From: Aporrectodea caliginosa
Taxonomy: Eukaryota; Annelida; Clitellata; Crassiclitellata; Lumbricidae
Assembly: GCA_020284085.1 (NCBI GenBank)
Contig: JACEVL010000497.1
Coordinates: forward strand, 856,501-920,500
Length of the DNA stretch: 64,000 nucleotides
Direction: 5' to 3'
Both the position numbers and the translations under genes were made by a program. The notes beneath the pieces are model-generated. The model was not told the origin of the DNA, did no database searches, and was given only the letters and a program-made list of their open reading frames with translations. Positions 49,801 through 57,925 of this stretch are shown piece after piece (within the stretch, counting starts at the first letter, position 1; every line of letters starts with the position of its first letter).

Positions 49801-50349
49801 TCTCTGCAAATACGATTGGTCAAGGGCTACATAAATCAAACTTTTTTTTATAAAAACTACAGGGAATGGAGAACGTACGAAGCCATACGAAGGCCGCTCA
49901 TCAGTGGATCCCCAGAACAGATTGGCCAACATAAGCTGTATTGAATAAAATGAAAATGCCACAATGCTTCTCTTCTTCTAAACTGTTCAGACCTTGCACT
50001 GAAACTAGCCAAACACCCTGGCTCTTCTGGATCTGATTTGATACACCACTGGCAAAATATGCTGGTCTCCATGCCACAGTTTTTGTGTGGTACTGAGGAA
50101 TTTAGGAGATGTAAGTTCACATTTACATTTACGACAGAAAGTTCTGCCTAATTACACTGGAATCCTCTTCTAATGCTGCCTGTTGCCATCATTTATCATG
50201 GACTGCATTATAACAAGGTTATGTTAGAATACGTTATGATTGAAACTAAGAAAAACTAACAATAAATTTGAAAGAAAAACATAGTCTGAAAACAGGTACT
50301 AACTTGTTGCATCATCAAATTCAACGCTTTCTGCATACCTCTTTGGCAA
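20677..50349 (-). CDS. PRKAG: AMP-activated protein kinase subunit gamma (PRKAG family), 12 exons found, N-terminus missing
   Basis: Regulatory gamma subunit of the AMPK heterotrimer; it binds AMP/ADP/ATP and sets kinase activity. Exons, 5' to 3' on the minus strand: 50349-50304, 47544-47438, 42426-42345, 39828-39770, 38656-38611, 29075-28897, 27243-27163, 26114-25992, 24763-24692, 23490-23416, 22782-22689, 21029-20677. They sum to 1317 nt (438 aa plus stop) and every splice phase agrees. Numbering from the first residue of this partial chain: CBS1 about 42-98, CBS2 122-173, CBS3 197-253, CBS4 268-320. The nucleotide-site Asp residues are kept in CBS1 (TITD85F), CBS3 (KFD239V) and CBS4 (SLSD311I), with Arg in CBS2 (KR165I), as in other gammas. 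VHRLLV and VHRLVV are also kept. Oddities: H65 replaces the usual Arg in NGVRAAPLW, and residues 322-438 form a long acidic tail. Convergent with CISD3. Confidence 0.97.
21250..21447 (+). mobile_element. Retroelement 3' end, same family as 13628-13850
   Basis: Ends TAACAAGTTGCGTCTGTCAC ... GAGTAAACGAATATTGATTG. It lies just upstream of the last PRKAG exon, in its intron. Confidence 0.55.
22092..22597. mobile_element. hAT-like MITE, 506 bp, in PRKAG intron
   Basis: The ends TAGAGAGTGACATGGGGA and its inverted copy are perfect. The flanks CTATGTAT and CAATGTAT agree at 7 of 8 positions. CCGCGGTAATGG repeats lie near the left end and GCGGGGATGGGG repeats near the right, making a GC-rich island that is not a gene promoter. 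Confidence 0.82.
22689..22782 (-). CDS. PRKAG: PRKAG exon, CBS4 core
   Basis: [20 protein letters not shown] then [11 protein letters not shown] plus one base, between GTCTAG and GTAAGT. It holds His-Arg and the SLSD Asp of nucleotide site 4. In most gammas the protein ends soon after this point. Confidence 0.96.
23416..23490 (-). CDS. PRKAG: PRKAG exon, start of CBS4
   Basis: 25 codons, [20 protein letters not shown] then IVTAG, between CTGCAG and GTAAAT. It matches the FEGVLKC segment of the family. Confidence 0.95.
24057..24506. mobile_element. 450-bp MITE with perfect 26-bp terminal inverted repeats
   Basis: The first and last 26 bp are exact inverted copies, beginning GGGGCCGTCCATAAATGACG. 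Subterminal GTGACGTCA and GACATGGGGGAGGGGGTC motifs repeat on both sides. ATA flanks both ends (24054-24056, 24507-24509), possibly the target duplication. Superfamily not assigned. Confidence 0.85.
24692..24763 (-). CDS. PRKAG: PRKAG exon, [19 protein letters not shown]
   Basis: 24 codons between ATTCCAG and [14 protein letters not shown] corresponds to EKTYNNLD of vertebrate gammas, so the second Asn position (N488 in human gamma-2) is Tyr here. Confidence 0.95.
25992..26114 (-). CDS. PRKAG: PRKAG exon, CBS3
   Basis: 41 codons containing [20 protein letters not shown] and [11 protein letters not shown]. It keeps the RIS and KFD nucleotide-site residues. The acceptor is TTCTAG and the donor GTAAGT. 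Confidence 0.96.
27163..27243 (-). CDS. PRKAG: PRKAG exon, CBS2-CBS3 linker
   Basis: 27 codons, [20 protein letters not shown] then SYENIAS, between TTTCAG and GTCAGT. The internal ATG is not a start, since upstream exons continue in frame. Confidence 0.93.
27551..27990 (-). pseudogene. LINE reverse-transcriptase fragment with FVDD motif, PRKAG intron
   Basis: The minus strand shows FVDDT (the YxDD catalytic block, about 27975), then after a frameshift [31 protein letters not shown] and [19 protein letters not shown]. These are blocks C to E of a CR1/L2-like reverse transcriptase. Confidence 0.82.
28897..29075 (-). CDS. PRKAG: PRKAG exon, CBS2
   Basis: Encodes [20 protein letters not shown] through KVHRLLVVD and [13 protein letters not shown]. 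The donor GTACGT at 28896-28895 gives an exact length match to other gammas ([15 protein letters not shown]). A second in-frame donor, GTAAAC at 28881-28880, would add VRVRQ. Confidence 0.94.
29318..29548 (-). mobile_element. tRNA-related SINE, family C, reverse copy
   Basis: On the minus strand a B-box-like GGTTCAAATCC lies near the head (about 29510-29520), followed by AATTTGGTTCAAG. The body (AGCCTTGGCATATGAGAG region) is shared with 62217-62378 and 62772-62997. Confidence 0.68.
30886..31373. repeat. Inverted repeat with about 110-bp arms
   Basis: 30886-30996 and 31263-31373 are diverged inverted copies (AGATATTGCCTACAGAAAAA vs AGATATTGCTTACAGAAAAA inverted; CACCATTAAGTTGC shared), with about 265 bp between. 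Perhaps a foldback or MITE remnant; no target duplication found. Confidence 0.7.
32900..33250 (-). pseudogene. Non-LTR retrotransposon C-terminal fragment, PRKAG intron
   Basis: The minus strand reads [20 protein letters not shown] and [11 protein letters not shown], then a stop, then [10 protein letters not shown] and EAWRHW. This is the familiar C-terminus of a LINE polyprotein (GDSLLRTVIEG...GRPR type). Confidence 0.7.
33300..35660. other. PRKAG intron, nothing recognised
   Basis: A/T-rich intronic sequence between 28.9 kb and 38.6 kb exons. The 150-codon minus frame at 33461-33913 is hydrophobic and biased, without features of a protein family. Confidence 0.45.
35672..36654. mobile_element. 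hAT-like element, 983 bp, interrupted by a nested MITE
   Basis: The ends CAGGGGTGGGCAAC and GTTGCCCACTGCTG are inverted repeats of a widespread hAT type. The flanks TCTTACTG and TATCACTG agree at 6 of 8. The left part retains the GGCCGGGTCCGGCCC motif. Another element occupies 35753-36161. Confidence 0.8.
35753..36161. mobile_element. TGTGACCC-ended MITE nested in the hAT element
   Basis: The ends TATGTGACCCAAGAGATCAA and, inverted, TATGTGACCCAAGGGATCAA continue through AATGAGTCG/C to about 40 bp with few mismatches. The interior is A/T-rich with no reading frame. Confidence 0.78.
38501..38590. repeat. GA/GACA microsatellite beside a PRKAG exon
   Basis: (GA)n with GACA variants. On the transcribed minus strand it is a CU-rich tract starting about 20 nt after the donor of exon 38611-38656. 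Confidence 0.9.
38611..38656 (-). CDS. PRKAG: PRKAG 46-nt exon, [15 protein letters not shown]
   Basis: The [11 protein letters not shown] core matches the CBS1-CBS2 linker of gamma subunits. The donor is weak (GTTTGT), and a CU-rich microsatellite follows on the transcribed strand. Skipping this 46-nt exon would shift the frame. Confidence 0.92.
39534..39750 (+). mobile_element. tRNA-related SINE, family A, copy 1
   Basis: The head has a B-box-like AGTTCGAGCCCC at about 39581-39592 and an upstream GGATAACATCTGGC A-box-like stretch. The body is shared with 50766-50998 (GCTGCTATTAGCGCCGTTGT, CAGCGCAGTGCGTTTGTCAG). It ends in an ATT microsatellite. It lies 20 bp from a PRKAG exon. Confidence 0.8.
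39770..39828 (-). CDS. PRKAG: PRKAG exon, [19 protein letters not shown] (CBS1 end)
   Basis: The acceptor GTGTAG precedes and the donor GTGAGT follows. It carries the site-1 Asp in TITDF. A SINE begins 20 bp into the downstream intron. Confidence 0.94.
42345..42426 (-). CDS. PRKAG: PRKAG exon, first part of CBS1
   Basis: Encodes [20 protein letters not shown] then TQRQDFV plus one base, between a TTTGCAG acceptor and a GTCAGA donor. It holds the His that replaces the conserved Arg of NGVRAAPLW. Confidence 0.95.
43211..43612. repeat. Direct repeat of about 75 bp
   Basis: 43211-43292 and 43541-43612 share TTTATAGATTCCTTG, CAGTCAGGC, TGGACTCTC and TATTACATTAGGTGC, about 330 bp apart. Confidence 0.7.
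43857..43896. repeat. (TA)20 microsatellite
   Basis: Forty bases of alternating T and A in a PRKAG intron. Confidence 0.95.
44100..44830 (-). pseudogene. Decayed LINE reverse transcriptase, PRKAG intron
   Basis: Minus-strand frames give [14 protein letters not shown] (about 44770), then [20 protein letters not shown] and [17 protein letters not shown] (about 44600-44700), the SRLDYCN-type block. Stops and frameshifts throughout. Confidence 0.6.
46195..46515 (+). pseudogene. LINE 3' end with TGAT tail
   Basis: The forward frame has [20 protein letters not shown] and [10 protein letters not shown], the WNSLP tail of a CR1/L2-like reverse transcriptase. A (TGAT)n tail at 46484-46515 marks the 3' end. 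Confidence 0.68.
47438..47544 (-). CDS. PRKAG: PRKAG exon with [10 protein letters not shown] ... [10 protein letters not shown]
   Basis: The acceptor TTGCAG precedes 47544 and the donor GTAAGA follows 47438. It encodes [20 protein letters not shown], matching the family's conserved entry into CBS1. Confidence 0.93.
47955..48240 (+). pseudogene. Degenerate LINE tail
   Basis: Forward-strand text around 47985-48100 gives [11 protein letters not shown] and LTSFKCL, again the terminal block, with several stops. Confidence 0.5.
48573..48712 (-). mobile_element. SINE family B, head missing
   Basis: Contains AGCGCCCCTTCCAGATTCC, AGAGGCGCTCCCGACTACTG and the TTGCCCAGGGTCCCTAC part, but stops before the tRNA-like head. 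Smaller fragments of the same tail lie at 2831-2895 and 54010-54055. Confidence 0.7.
49200..49432 (-). mobile_element. tRNA-related SINE, family B, reverse copy
   Basis: Reverse complement of the 51580-51795 family, with CATT repeats at the 3' tail (49200-49217). Head near 49370-49432. Confidence 0.85.
50304..50349 (-). CDS. PRKAG: PRKAG exon, acidic linker before CBS1
   Basis: [15 protein letters not shown] plus one base, between a TTACAG acceptor and a GTTAGT donor. Its phase-1 end completes a Ser with the next exon. The VEFDDATSG stretch resembles the acidic segment just before the RFMRSHKCYD motif in PRKAG2-type gammas. It is the most upstream exon supported by phase and similarity. Confidence 0.72.
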
Positions 50350-50765
50350 CTGTAACAACATACCAAGAACATGATTAGTAATTCTAAACATGATTCAATG
50401 TCATGATGCTGAATTAAATGGCAAAAATATGATGCAAAGGATCAGATGCAGTTTAACACAGCAACAATTGTATTTTGCATGCCACATACATTTCAATACA
50501 TAAAAAAACTGCCACAAATTTTATTATTTCCTGCTCCTTTCAAGCTGCAAAAAATTCCCTGTTTCCACCCAGAAGCAATATTTGTTCTAAAATCTGAAAT
50601 TGGATCTTTCATCTTTTTTCTCTGTCAAATTCAGAGCATCTACTTTGCATATAAAAAAATCCCTTCCTTTCCGAACTGAACTGACTGGAAAAGAGGTTTC
50701 TAGGTCAGACTCACTTTCTATATGTATGTATGTATGTATGTCTAACAGTGTGTCTATGTATGTAT

Positions 50766-50998
50766 GGGGGGGCCGTGGCGCTTTGGATAACAGCTGGCAC
50801 AGAGACCGAGAGGTACCGAGTTCGAGCCCCCGTTGGGCGGATTTGCTTTGTAGGCTGCTATTAGCGCCGTTGTATTACATGGCTGTCTGTTCTGTTAGTA
50901 GTTAAGATTTCAATTGCATAACATGTAAATGTACAGCGCAGTGCGTTTGTCAGGCGCTTATTAAAGAAAAGATATTATTATTATTATTATTATCATTA
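50766..50998 (+). mobile_element. tRNA-related SINE, family A, copy 2
   Basis: Same head, body and ATT tail as 39534-39750, with the B-box-like GAGTTCGAGCCCC at about 50818-50830. The close similarity of the two copies suggests recent activity. Confidence 0.8.
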
Positions 50999-51036
50999 TG
51001 CACAGTGTACGCATGTGTGTATGTATGTAAGCACAG

Positions 51037-51205
51037 CAGAGATGGGCACGACCTATTAAAATTAGAACTAGCTTCTGAAATTTGCTAATTGATTGGAACA
51101 AGAATTAGCAAAATCTTGTAGCTGATCGATAAGAATTAGAATTAGCTGTTTGTCTAATCGATTAGCTAATCGATTAGAATCTAATCGATTAGTTACCCAT
51201 GTCTA
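51037..51205. mobile_element. Short relative of the 936-1845 hAT element
   Basis: Starts CAGAGATGGGC, ends TTACCCATGTCT, and carries several CTAATCGATTAG motifs as in the larger element. No clean target duplication. Confidence 0.6.
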
Positions 51206-51579
51206 ATGAACACTGTGTATTATGTATACATGCACCGTATCAAGTGCTGTCATGAACTCATTTATATTATCTATTTAGCGTAGTCTTGGTCTGCCTTTGT
51301 CTCCTTTTCCTTCAAATCTTGCATGTACTGCAGTGTGTGAAATTAGGTCAACTGTCATGCTCTCTACATTCCCTATGCATGTCCAAACCATCAGAGTCTT
51401 TGCTGAACGACTTCGTCTAGCAGAGTCGTTACGACCCCTATAAATGATTGTCTTAAGTCATAATTTCTTATTTTCTATATTTTTGAAATCACTGCAATTT
51501 TCGTAGCCAACTCATTTCTGCTGTGATTACCGGGTATTCTGTTCTCATCTTGCTTTAAGCACTGTCCACCATTCCAATC

Positions 51580-51795
51580 ATGTGGGGCGCGGTGATGTAG
51601 GGGTATGTTCGGTGCCTTGCAGCCGGAGGGTTGTGGGTTCGAATCCACCTCAAGCCTCCAAGTAGGGGACCCTGGGCAAATCCTTCACTCGCAATTGCTC
51701 ATGCGCTTCGGTGTGAAACTCTGATTCAGTGTCCGCACTGTAGTCGGGAGCGCCTCTGAGTAGAAATCTTGAAGGGGTGCTATAACTAGTGCTCA
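51580..51795 (+). mobile_element. tRNA-related SINE, family B, full-length copy
   Basis: The head carries a perfect B box GGGTTCGAATCCACC and an A-box-like GTGATGTAGGGGTATG. The body TCAGTGTCCGCACTGTAGTC and GGGAGCGCCTCTGAGTAGAA ends in a CTTGAAGGGGTGCTAT tail. Confidence 0.85.
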
Positions 51796-51929
51796 TACAT
51801 ACATGTATACAATCTATACATGGAAATCGGTTGTATCATCGTCTCATATATTTTTTTCTGGGTTTTTCTTTTTCTTTATTCTCTGTTTCTCCCTATCCTG
51901 TTCATTATTCCAAATGTTTGTGAAATAGC

Positions 51930-52275
51930 CTGGATCAAATCACAGCCCTGATCAAAAGAAGCTCCATACTAGCCTAGATCAAATCACAGCCAGGTAAAAA
52001 AAGCTCTATAGCCTGGATCAAATCACAGTCCCGATCGAAAAAGCTCTGTAGCATGGTTCAAATCACAGCCCAGATAAAAAAAGCTCTGTAGCATGGATCA
52101 AATCACAGCCCAGCTCAAGCTACAAGAAGCTATATAACCTGGATCAAATCACAGTCCCGATGAAAAAGCTATATAACCTGGATCAAATCACAGTCCAGAT
52201 CAAAAAGCTATATAACCTGGATCAAATCACAGTTCAGATCAAAAAGCTATATAACCTGGATCAAATCACAGCCCA
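51930..52275. repeat. 39-bp minisatellite, about 9 copies
   Basis: The unit begins CCTGGATCAAATCACAG and continues with CCCAGATCAAAAAGCTATAT-like variants. The last three units are nearly identical, and 39 bp keeps a frame open (13-residue repeat). Confidence 0.85.
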
Positions 52276-52479
52276 TGGACATCAAGCAACAGCATGGCTC
52301 AACGTACGGCCAAGATACAGCGTGGCGCCTGGATCGAGCTACAGATCGATGATTCGGCCGACTGCACCTTGTCCCTCCTCGGACCGACCAACGCTCTGCC
52401 TCCCATCCCAATTGGACATCTGCCCTCCAGCCTCAGACAACGCAATTGTCCCTCTATGCAGGTCACCTTATACCGACGT

Positions 52480-52571
52480 CAGCAGCAGCAGCAGCAGCAG
52501 TAAATGCTCCAGCCGGTCGGTCTGCCCCTGGATGCTTAATCAGCACACAGCAGCAGCAGCAGCAGCAGCAG
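52480..52571. repeat. Two CAG tracts
   Basis: (CAG)7 at 52480-52500 and (CAG)8 at 52548-52571, separated by 47 bp. They lie in a stretch open in all three forward frames for much of 52294-52697. Confidence 0.9.
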
Positions 52572-52769
52572 CAAAGGAAGGCCCAGCTTCTGACTGGCGG
52601 CAACGCTTCAGGCCCAACCCTCCCAATGATGTTTGGCCGATTTTCACTAGACCGTATACTGTCTAATGCCTCCTCGGAGATAAACCGACTTGCATGAAAA
52701 CAAGACATAAAGTTCTTTGAAATTTAGGTCAACGTCATGAGCCTCCAAATCAATGCATCAATCTGTCCC

Positions 52770-53110
52770 CAATAAGCCAGGCAATTAGCCCGCTTAGAAA
52801 CCCGGCAATAAGCCAGGCAATTAGCCATCAAATAAGTCTAGAAGTAAGCCAAACTATACGCCACACAATTAGCCAGCCAATAAGCTCGGAGATAAGCCAG
52901 TAAACGAGCCAGGCAATAAGCTTGGGAAGGAACCAGTCAACAACCCTGGCAGTGTACCCGCATCCCAAATGACAGTTCAGACAAGTGAGCCAGTCATTCA
53001 GATAACTGATCAATGTGTACAGCCATCAATGACCAGTCAGCCAAAACAGTAATGATGTCATCAACAAACCAGGCAATAAGCACGGCAAGTCAAAAATCAA
53101 CCCATCAAGT
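52770..53110. repeat. Degenerate AATAAGCCAGGCAATTAGCC repeats
   Basis: Many variants of AAGCCAGGCAATAAGCC and ATTAGCCAGCCAATAAGC follow one another with irregular spacing. No gene is seen. Confidence 0.7.
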
Positions 53111-53783
53111 CTTGTGGTTAATCTGTCAGCTACAGTAAGTCTGAAGTCGTGAGTCCGGGACTACTAGCAAGTCCAGTAGTCAACCATCTCAATTCCTGCC
53201 TCATTTCTACAACTATAACCTCAAAGTCACCTGAACCAGCAGACAACGATATTTCAATTGATATGATTTATTAATCAATAGGGACTTAGTAAGTAAGTAA
53301 ATGAAAGCACTGTAAGTAAAAGTAAGTAACGTAAAACTTCTTTTACGCAACAGGTCTCATAAAAACACTGGTCTCCAGCTGTCGGGGTAAAACAATTTCT
53401 CCAGATAAGTGTCGGTCTCTTTAAGCACTACTCCGTGATAAATTCTGGATCTAACTGGAGCATCTGTTTGCTGCTTGGTACCAACGCACATTCTATGTTT
53501 ACATCACATAAGCATTGCAGACAAAGCTGAGACTGATGCAGAGTTGTGCCTTAGCCGTTCAGTTAGTGGTGTTTATGGCAAAACGAAGCAAAAATACGGA
53601 ATTCACCACGGTGTAAAAGCAATTTGCGCAAATAAGCGCTGGCCTCCTTTAGTGCCAGTCTCCAATCATCGCTTAGGGTAAAAACGATAAAAAGAAGTAA
53701 ATGCCATGGGCATTTATAAGAAGCTTTACAGTAAGTAAGTAGCCTTTAATTGCATCTGAGAAGAGTGTTACACAGTAGGTAAT

Positions 53784-54596
53784 CAGAGCTTCTCATTTGA
53801 AAATAGAAGGCGATTTGAAAATCGATCGCGCTGGGTTGCGTAGGCGATCGGTGCGCGATCGACCTCGAGAGCTTTTTGTGCACAGCGTATTTTGTGTATC
53901 GTATTCGTTTGGCTGCATATAACAGTAGTTATTATAAGCTATAGTACTAATCTAGTAGGCCTATCTCAGTTCAGTTCCGTGATTATTACTTATGATAGTA
54001 TTATTAATTAGTTTTCATATAGCGCCCCTTCAAGGTGATCGATTGATCAGAAGCGCTCCTAGTCCAAGCCACGGCTAAATAAGACAGTAGTTTAGTTATT
54101 AAAGAATAATGGTATACATGACCGTGTGAACTCTATTCACTAGGCGGAGAGCAACAGGGAGCTCATTTATAAGGCCAGCAACCGAAAACGAGCGCCGTTG
54201 CTAAACTGTACATTATTATTACACTTCGGCATAGTCGCCGCCATTGTTGCTTTCAATGATTTCTGAAATCAGTTACGTTACGAACTTACAAAATAATGAC
54301 GTTACGCGGGAGGTGTCCACCGTGTTGTTATGACCAATCATATTGCACGAAATTGGAGCGATCACTCAGCAGTCATTAGGGCCTAGGTCTCCAAACGTTG
54401 CGTTCCGAACGCATTCACCGCTGCCACTAGTAAGCAAAAATTGTAATGTAAATTAGGTAAATAAAATAATGGTTCCAGTTTCCTCTTGGAGTAAATCGAT
54501 CGCGCTCGATTTGCGCGATCGATTTACCGATCCACCAAACCCTCGCTAGGCGATCGACCAAGGAGATCGATCGATCGCCTCGAATGAGAAGCCCTG
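53784..54596. mobile_element. hAT-like element, 813 bp
   Basis: The ends CAGAGCTTCTCATTTGA and, inverted, CAGGGCTTCTCATTCGA are flanked by perfect 8-bp duplications TAGGTAAT (53776-53783, 54597-54604). Many GCGATCGA-type palindromes lie near both ends. No transposase. Confidence 0.87.
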
Positions 54597-54864
54597 TAGG
54601 TAATCAGCAACTAATGAGAAGCTAACGGAAATTAAAAAACAAACAGCTAAAGATTTGACAAATTAATTTTAAGCTCGTAAACTGCTTTTCAGACGTCTAT
54701 ATGTAACAAGGCGCTTTAAAAAAGTGCCTTTCAGTACCTTCACAAAAGCACTGCACACACTGCTACCTGAATGATCCAAACAAATGGATTTTAAGGCAGC
54801 TCAAAAATATATGCTGCATACATACAGTCGTATCAATGGTAGACATATAGGAATACCTTTGCCG

Positions 54865-55325
54865 AAACATTGATAGCCTAAGGAGGACACAGAATGTCGA
54901 AAAGCAGGAAAAAGGAGGACACACTGAATGTTTCACTCTGGACTCCAGAATCAAGGGGTCTCCTGAGTAAGCAAGATATGAAGTCATTTGCAAAGCTTTA
55001 TGAAATAAAATTAGCAGTTTGACCATACAGACTTATACACAGTCCACAGATAAACTGTTTGTAAAATTACTCAGATCATGGACTAGAAGAAACGTCTGGA
55101 AGTAATAGAGCTGAAATTTAAAAAAATAAATAAGTAAGTAGACTGGACTGTTAGCCTGGTAGGGCCTGAGGGGAACTTAGCGACAACATGAGTGTGTAAA
55201 GTCATTAAAAACTGCCATGAAATAATAGCCAATAGCCCAATACAATAAACATACAAAAAGCTGGACATTTTCCAGGTTTTTGGCTTTGCCTGACAGACAG
55301 AGGCCAAAAAGGAGGACATGTCTTT
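54865..55325. mobile_element. Second copy of the 11550-12019 MITE family (reverse)
   Basis: The reverse complement matches 11570-11990, including GGAGGACATGTC, the TACCTGGAAAATGTC-like stretch and the AAGTTCCCCTC stretch. Terminal repeats and target duplication are not clear. It lies in the long 5' intron region of PRKAG. Confidence 0.7.
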
Positions 55326-55999
55326 TTCTTCAACAGGAATACAGTTCCAAAAGAAAGGTCCAACACAGAGGATGAATACTAGCAAGTAAGGTAGTGTCAA
55401 TTAGTATGGTGCATTGTGTTATTATTATTATTATATACTGTGGTCTACACTTTATGACTTGAGTAATAAGGATTGCCAAAGGGTCTGAACTCCACAACAA
55501 AAGGAGACACCCATGAATCCCTTTGATCATGAATGACATTAAAGAACTACAAGAACACACACAACCATGCAGTGAATTCCAGAGCTCTAATTATACGAGT
55601 CAACAAGAACACTCAAGAAGCAACAATATCCTAGTGCAAAGCCTACCAAGAGTCAGAGAGAGATTGCTGATCAATTTTTAATCGTCATTAGACATTTGTG
55701 TAGCGCTGTATGGGAAGAACCAATCAGAGGTGCTCCCGGGGCTATAGTCTAAACAATGTCAAATGTCGTTAAGAACAGAACATTCATTATTCAGCACAAA
55801 CACTTAAGATAACTAGAACAATGGTGGCAGGTTCACCCATAAACACAGCCAACAGATTTCCAAAGAGAGTTGACAGATGACAGCAAGTTCAGACTTCCTG
55901 AAGTACATATGATCGAAGATCGAAGGAACGACTATAAGCGATGTGATCTGCTGTCGATGGCACATGACCTCTAACCATTCCACAGACCCAGTTACAGAA

Positions 56000-56285
56000 G
56001 GAAGATCTGTCCAATATCGTATCCAGAAATCTGTCCAACCACCAGATATGCTTCTTCTTTGAGTCCTTTGCCTTGGACAAATTCAAACGTCCACTGCTCT
56101 TGATGTTGGGCTTCTTCCTTCAGTTTCCCATATCCATCCATCATAATCCAGTTGGGCAGCATCCATCAAGGTCTTCCTCTCCATTCTTCCCTCCATGCCA
56201 GTTCTCAGAAGAGAGTCTCCTATCAGTAAGTGACCAATCCACATCCCCTGCCTCCCTCTTAGTATTGCCATTTATAAGATACCTT
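56000..56285 (-). pseudogene. Related non-LTR C-terminal fragment
   Basis: The minus strand reads MWIGHLLIGDSLLRTGMEGR then MERKTLMDAAQL, the same GDSLLRT..EG block as 32900-33250, frameshifted after it. It abuts the hAT element beginning at 56304. Confidence 0.6.
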
Positions 56286-56303
56286 TCCTAGAGCTCCCAC
56301 TTC

Positions 56304-57119
56304 CAGGGTTGGCAAGTTGTTGCCATCGCCGGTTATAACCGGTTATTGCCATGGCTATAACCGTCCCGGCAACAACCTCTTGGCAATAATGGCAACAACC
56401 TCTTGGCAAAAATGGCAAAAACCTTTTGGCAAAAATAGAAACCATTAATTATTGTGGTAATAAAATATGGAATCTTCACAGTTAGCTTCATTTTTTATTT
56501 CTTCTGGTTTTCTACTTTACAGAGTTGATTGATTTTAAATATATCATGCTTTAAATCAATCCAATTTTTCCAAATAAAAATCACCTGATTTAAATAACCA
56601 TATAATTTCTTCCTAATAAAAGACATTAATTTTACAAGTTTTTCATATTAAGTACAGTCAATATCGAATTGTGTAATTATGAATTAGAAATTTTGCTAAA
56701 CCATTGGCTTCTATACACTATTAATAAATTATATACTACCAGATAAGTATATAGAAAAGGCAATGACCCTGTTGACCTGAATATTACTACTGCAGTGCAA
56801 ATGGCAGTTTATTTTGGAGTAGTTGAACTGTAGGTCAGAATTTTTTTATCTTAATCTCATATAGTTGACTTTAACTACATTTATACTAAGGGGTAATATA
56901 GATTTACTACAGTAGTTTTAATTTCCCACAAGAAATATTTATTATAACTATGCAGTCTGTGCAGTGAAATATGATTTTCATTTGCCTTGTCCTTACTTTC
57001 GAGAAAATGGGCAACAACTGGCAATAACCGGCCGGCAACAACTGGCAATAACCGGCAATAACCGGTTATTGCCACTGTCCCGGCAACAATAGGTTGTTGC
57101 CGGCATTAACCCAACCCTG
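56304..57119. mobile_element. hAT-like element, 816 bp
   Basis: The ends CAGGGTTGG and CCAACCCTG are flanked by perfect 8-bp duplications CCCACTTC (56296-56303, 57120-57127). GGCAATAACCGG and GGCAACAACC repeats crowd both subterminal zones; the middle is A/T-rich. Confidence 0.88.
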
Positions 57120-57693
57120 CCCACTTCATTACCTCCTACCAACTGGTAGGTAGTTTAGAAATTCCCTTTGGAGGGGCTGGGCCACTCCACAGACTATCCA
57201 TGCCCTTGCTCCACTAGGTCCAAGGTTTCCCAGCATAAGTGTCTGGAGGTTGGAGGCATCACTGTTCAACTGGAAACTTTTCCCCTCTGTATGCAGACCA
57301 TTCCAGTTACACAAGGTCATGGTAACATGCAACAAAACCTGTCTGAAAAGTCATAAATCCATGACAAAACGAAAAAGAATTCCAACACAGAGACTAGAGC
57401 TGCAACAGTAATAGCCTGAAATTGCCAGAATTATCAAGCGAATTCTGCATTTAGACAAAATAATCTACCAAAATGACACCAGCAGCAATTAACAACCAAA
57501 AAGGCCACTGACACGTGCCATTTAGCCAAGAGCCACATTTTTTCAAAAAGAGATAAAACAAGTATGTACCGCAGGAATTTTAGACAAGGCTGTTTGGCTG
57601 TAAATATAAATCTCCAAAAGTTCACAGTGCCACAAAAAAGCTGTGGCAGGGATATCAGCTTTTTTAATGGTGCTAAATAAAATCAAGTCTGCA

Positions 57694-57925
57694 AGAACGA
57701 GATCTGGGTCAGGTTTGGTGCCAAGATCTGGATCAGGTTTGGTACCAAGATTTGGGTCAGGTTTGATGCCAAGCTCTGGGTCAGGTTTGGTACTAAGATT
57801 TGGGTCAGGTTTGGTGCCAAGATTTGGGTCAGGTTTGGTGCCAAGATCTGGGTCAGGTTTGGTGCCAAGATCTTGGTCAGATTTGGTGCCAAGATTTGGG
57901 TCAGGTTTCGTGTAAGATTTGGGTA
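57694..57925. repeat. 24-bp minisatellite, about 9 copies
   Basis: The unit GATCTGGGTCAGGTTTGGTG plus CCAA repeats with a few substitutions. The period is a multiple of three, so both strands stay open with 8-residue repeats (GSGLVPRS on +). No codon-like constraint is evident. Confidence 0.88.

Noticed and set aside
51600..51660. Possible true tRNA gene (A and B boxes)
   Set aside because: No cloverleaf could be folded by eye with acceptor-stem pairing, and the same head is repeated in other SINE copies with a shared body.
51930..52275. CRISPR-like spaced repeats
   Set aside because: Units are contiguous variants without unique spacers, and the genome is eukaryotic.
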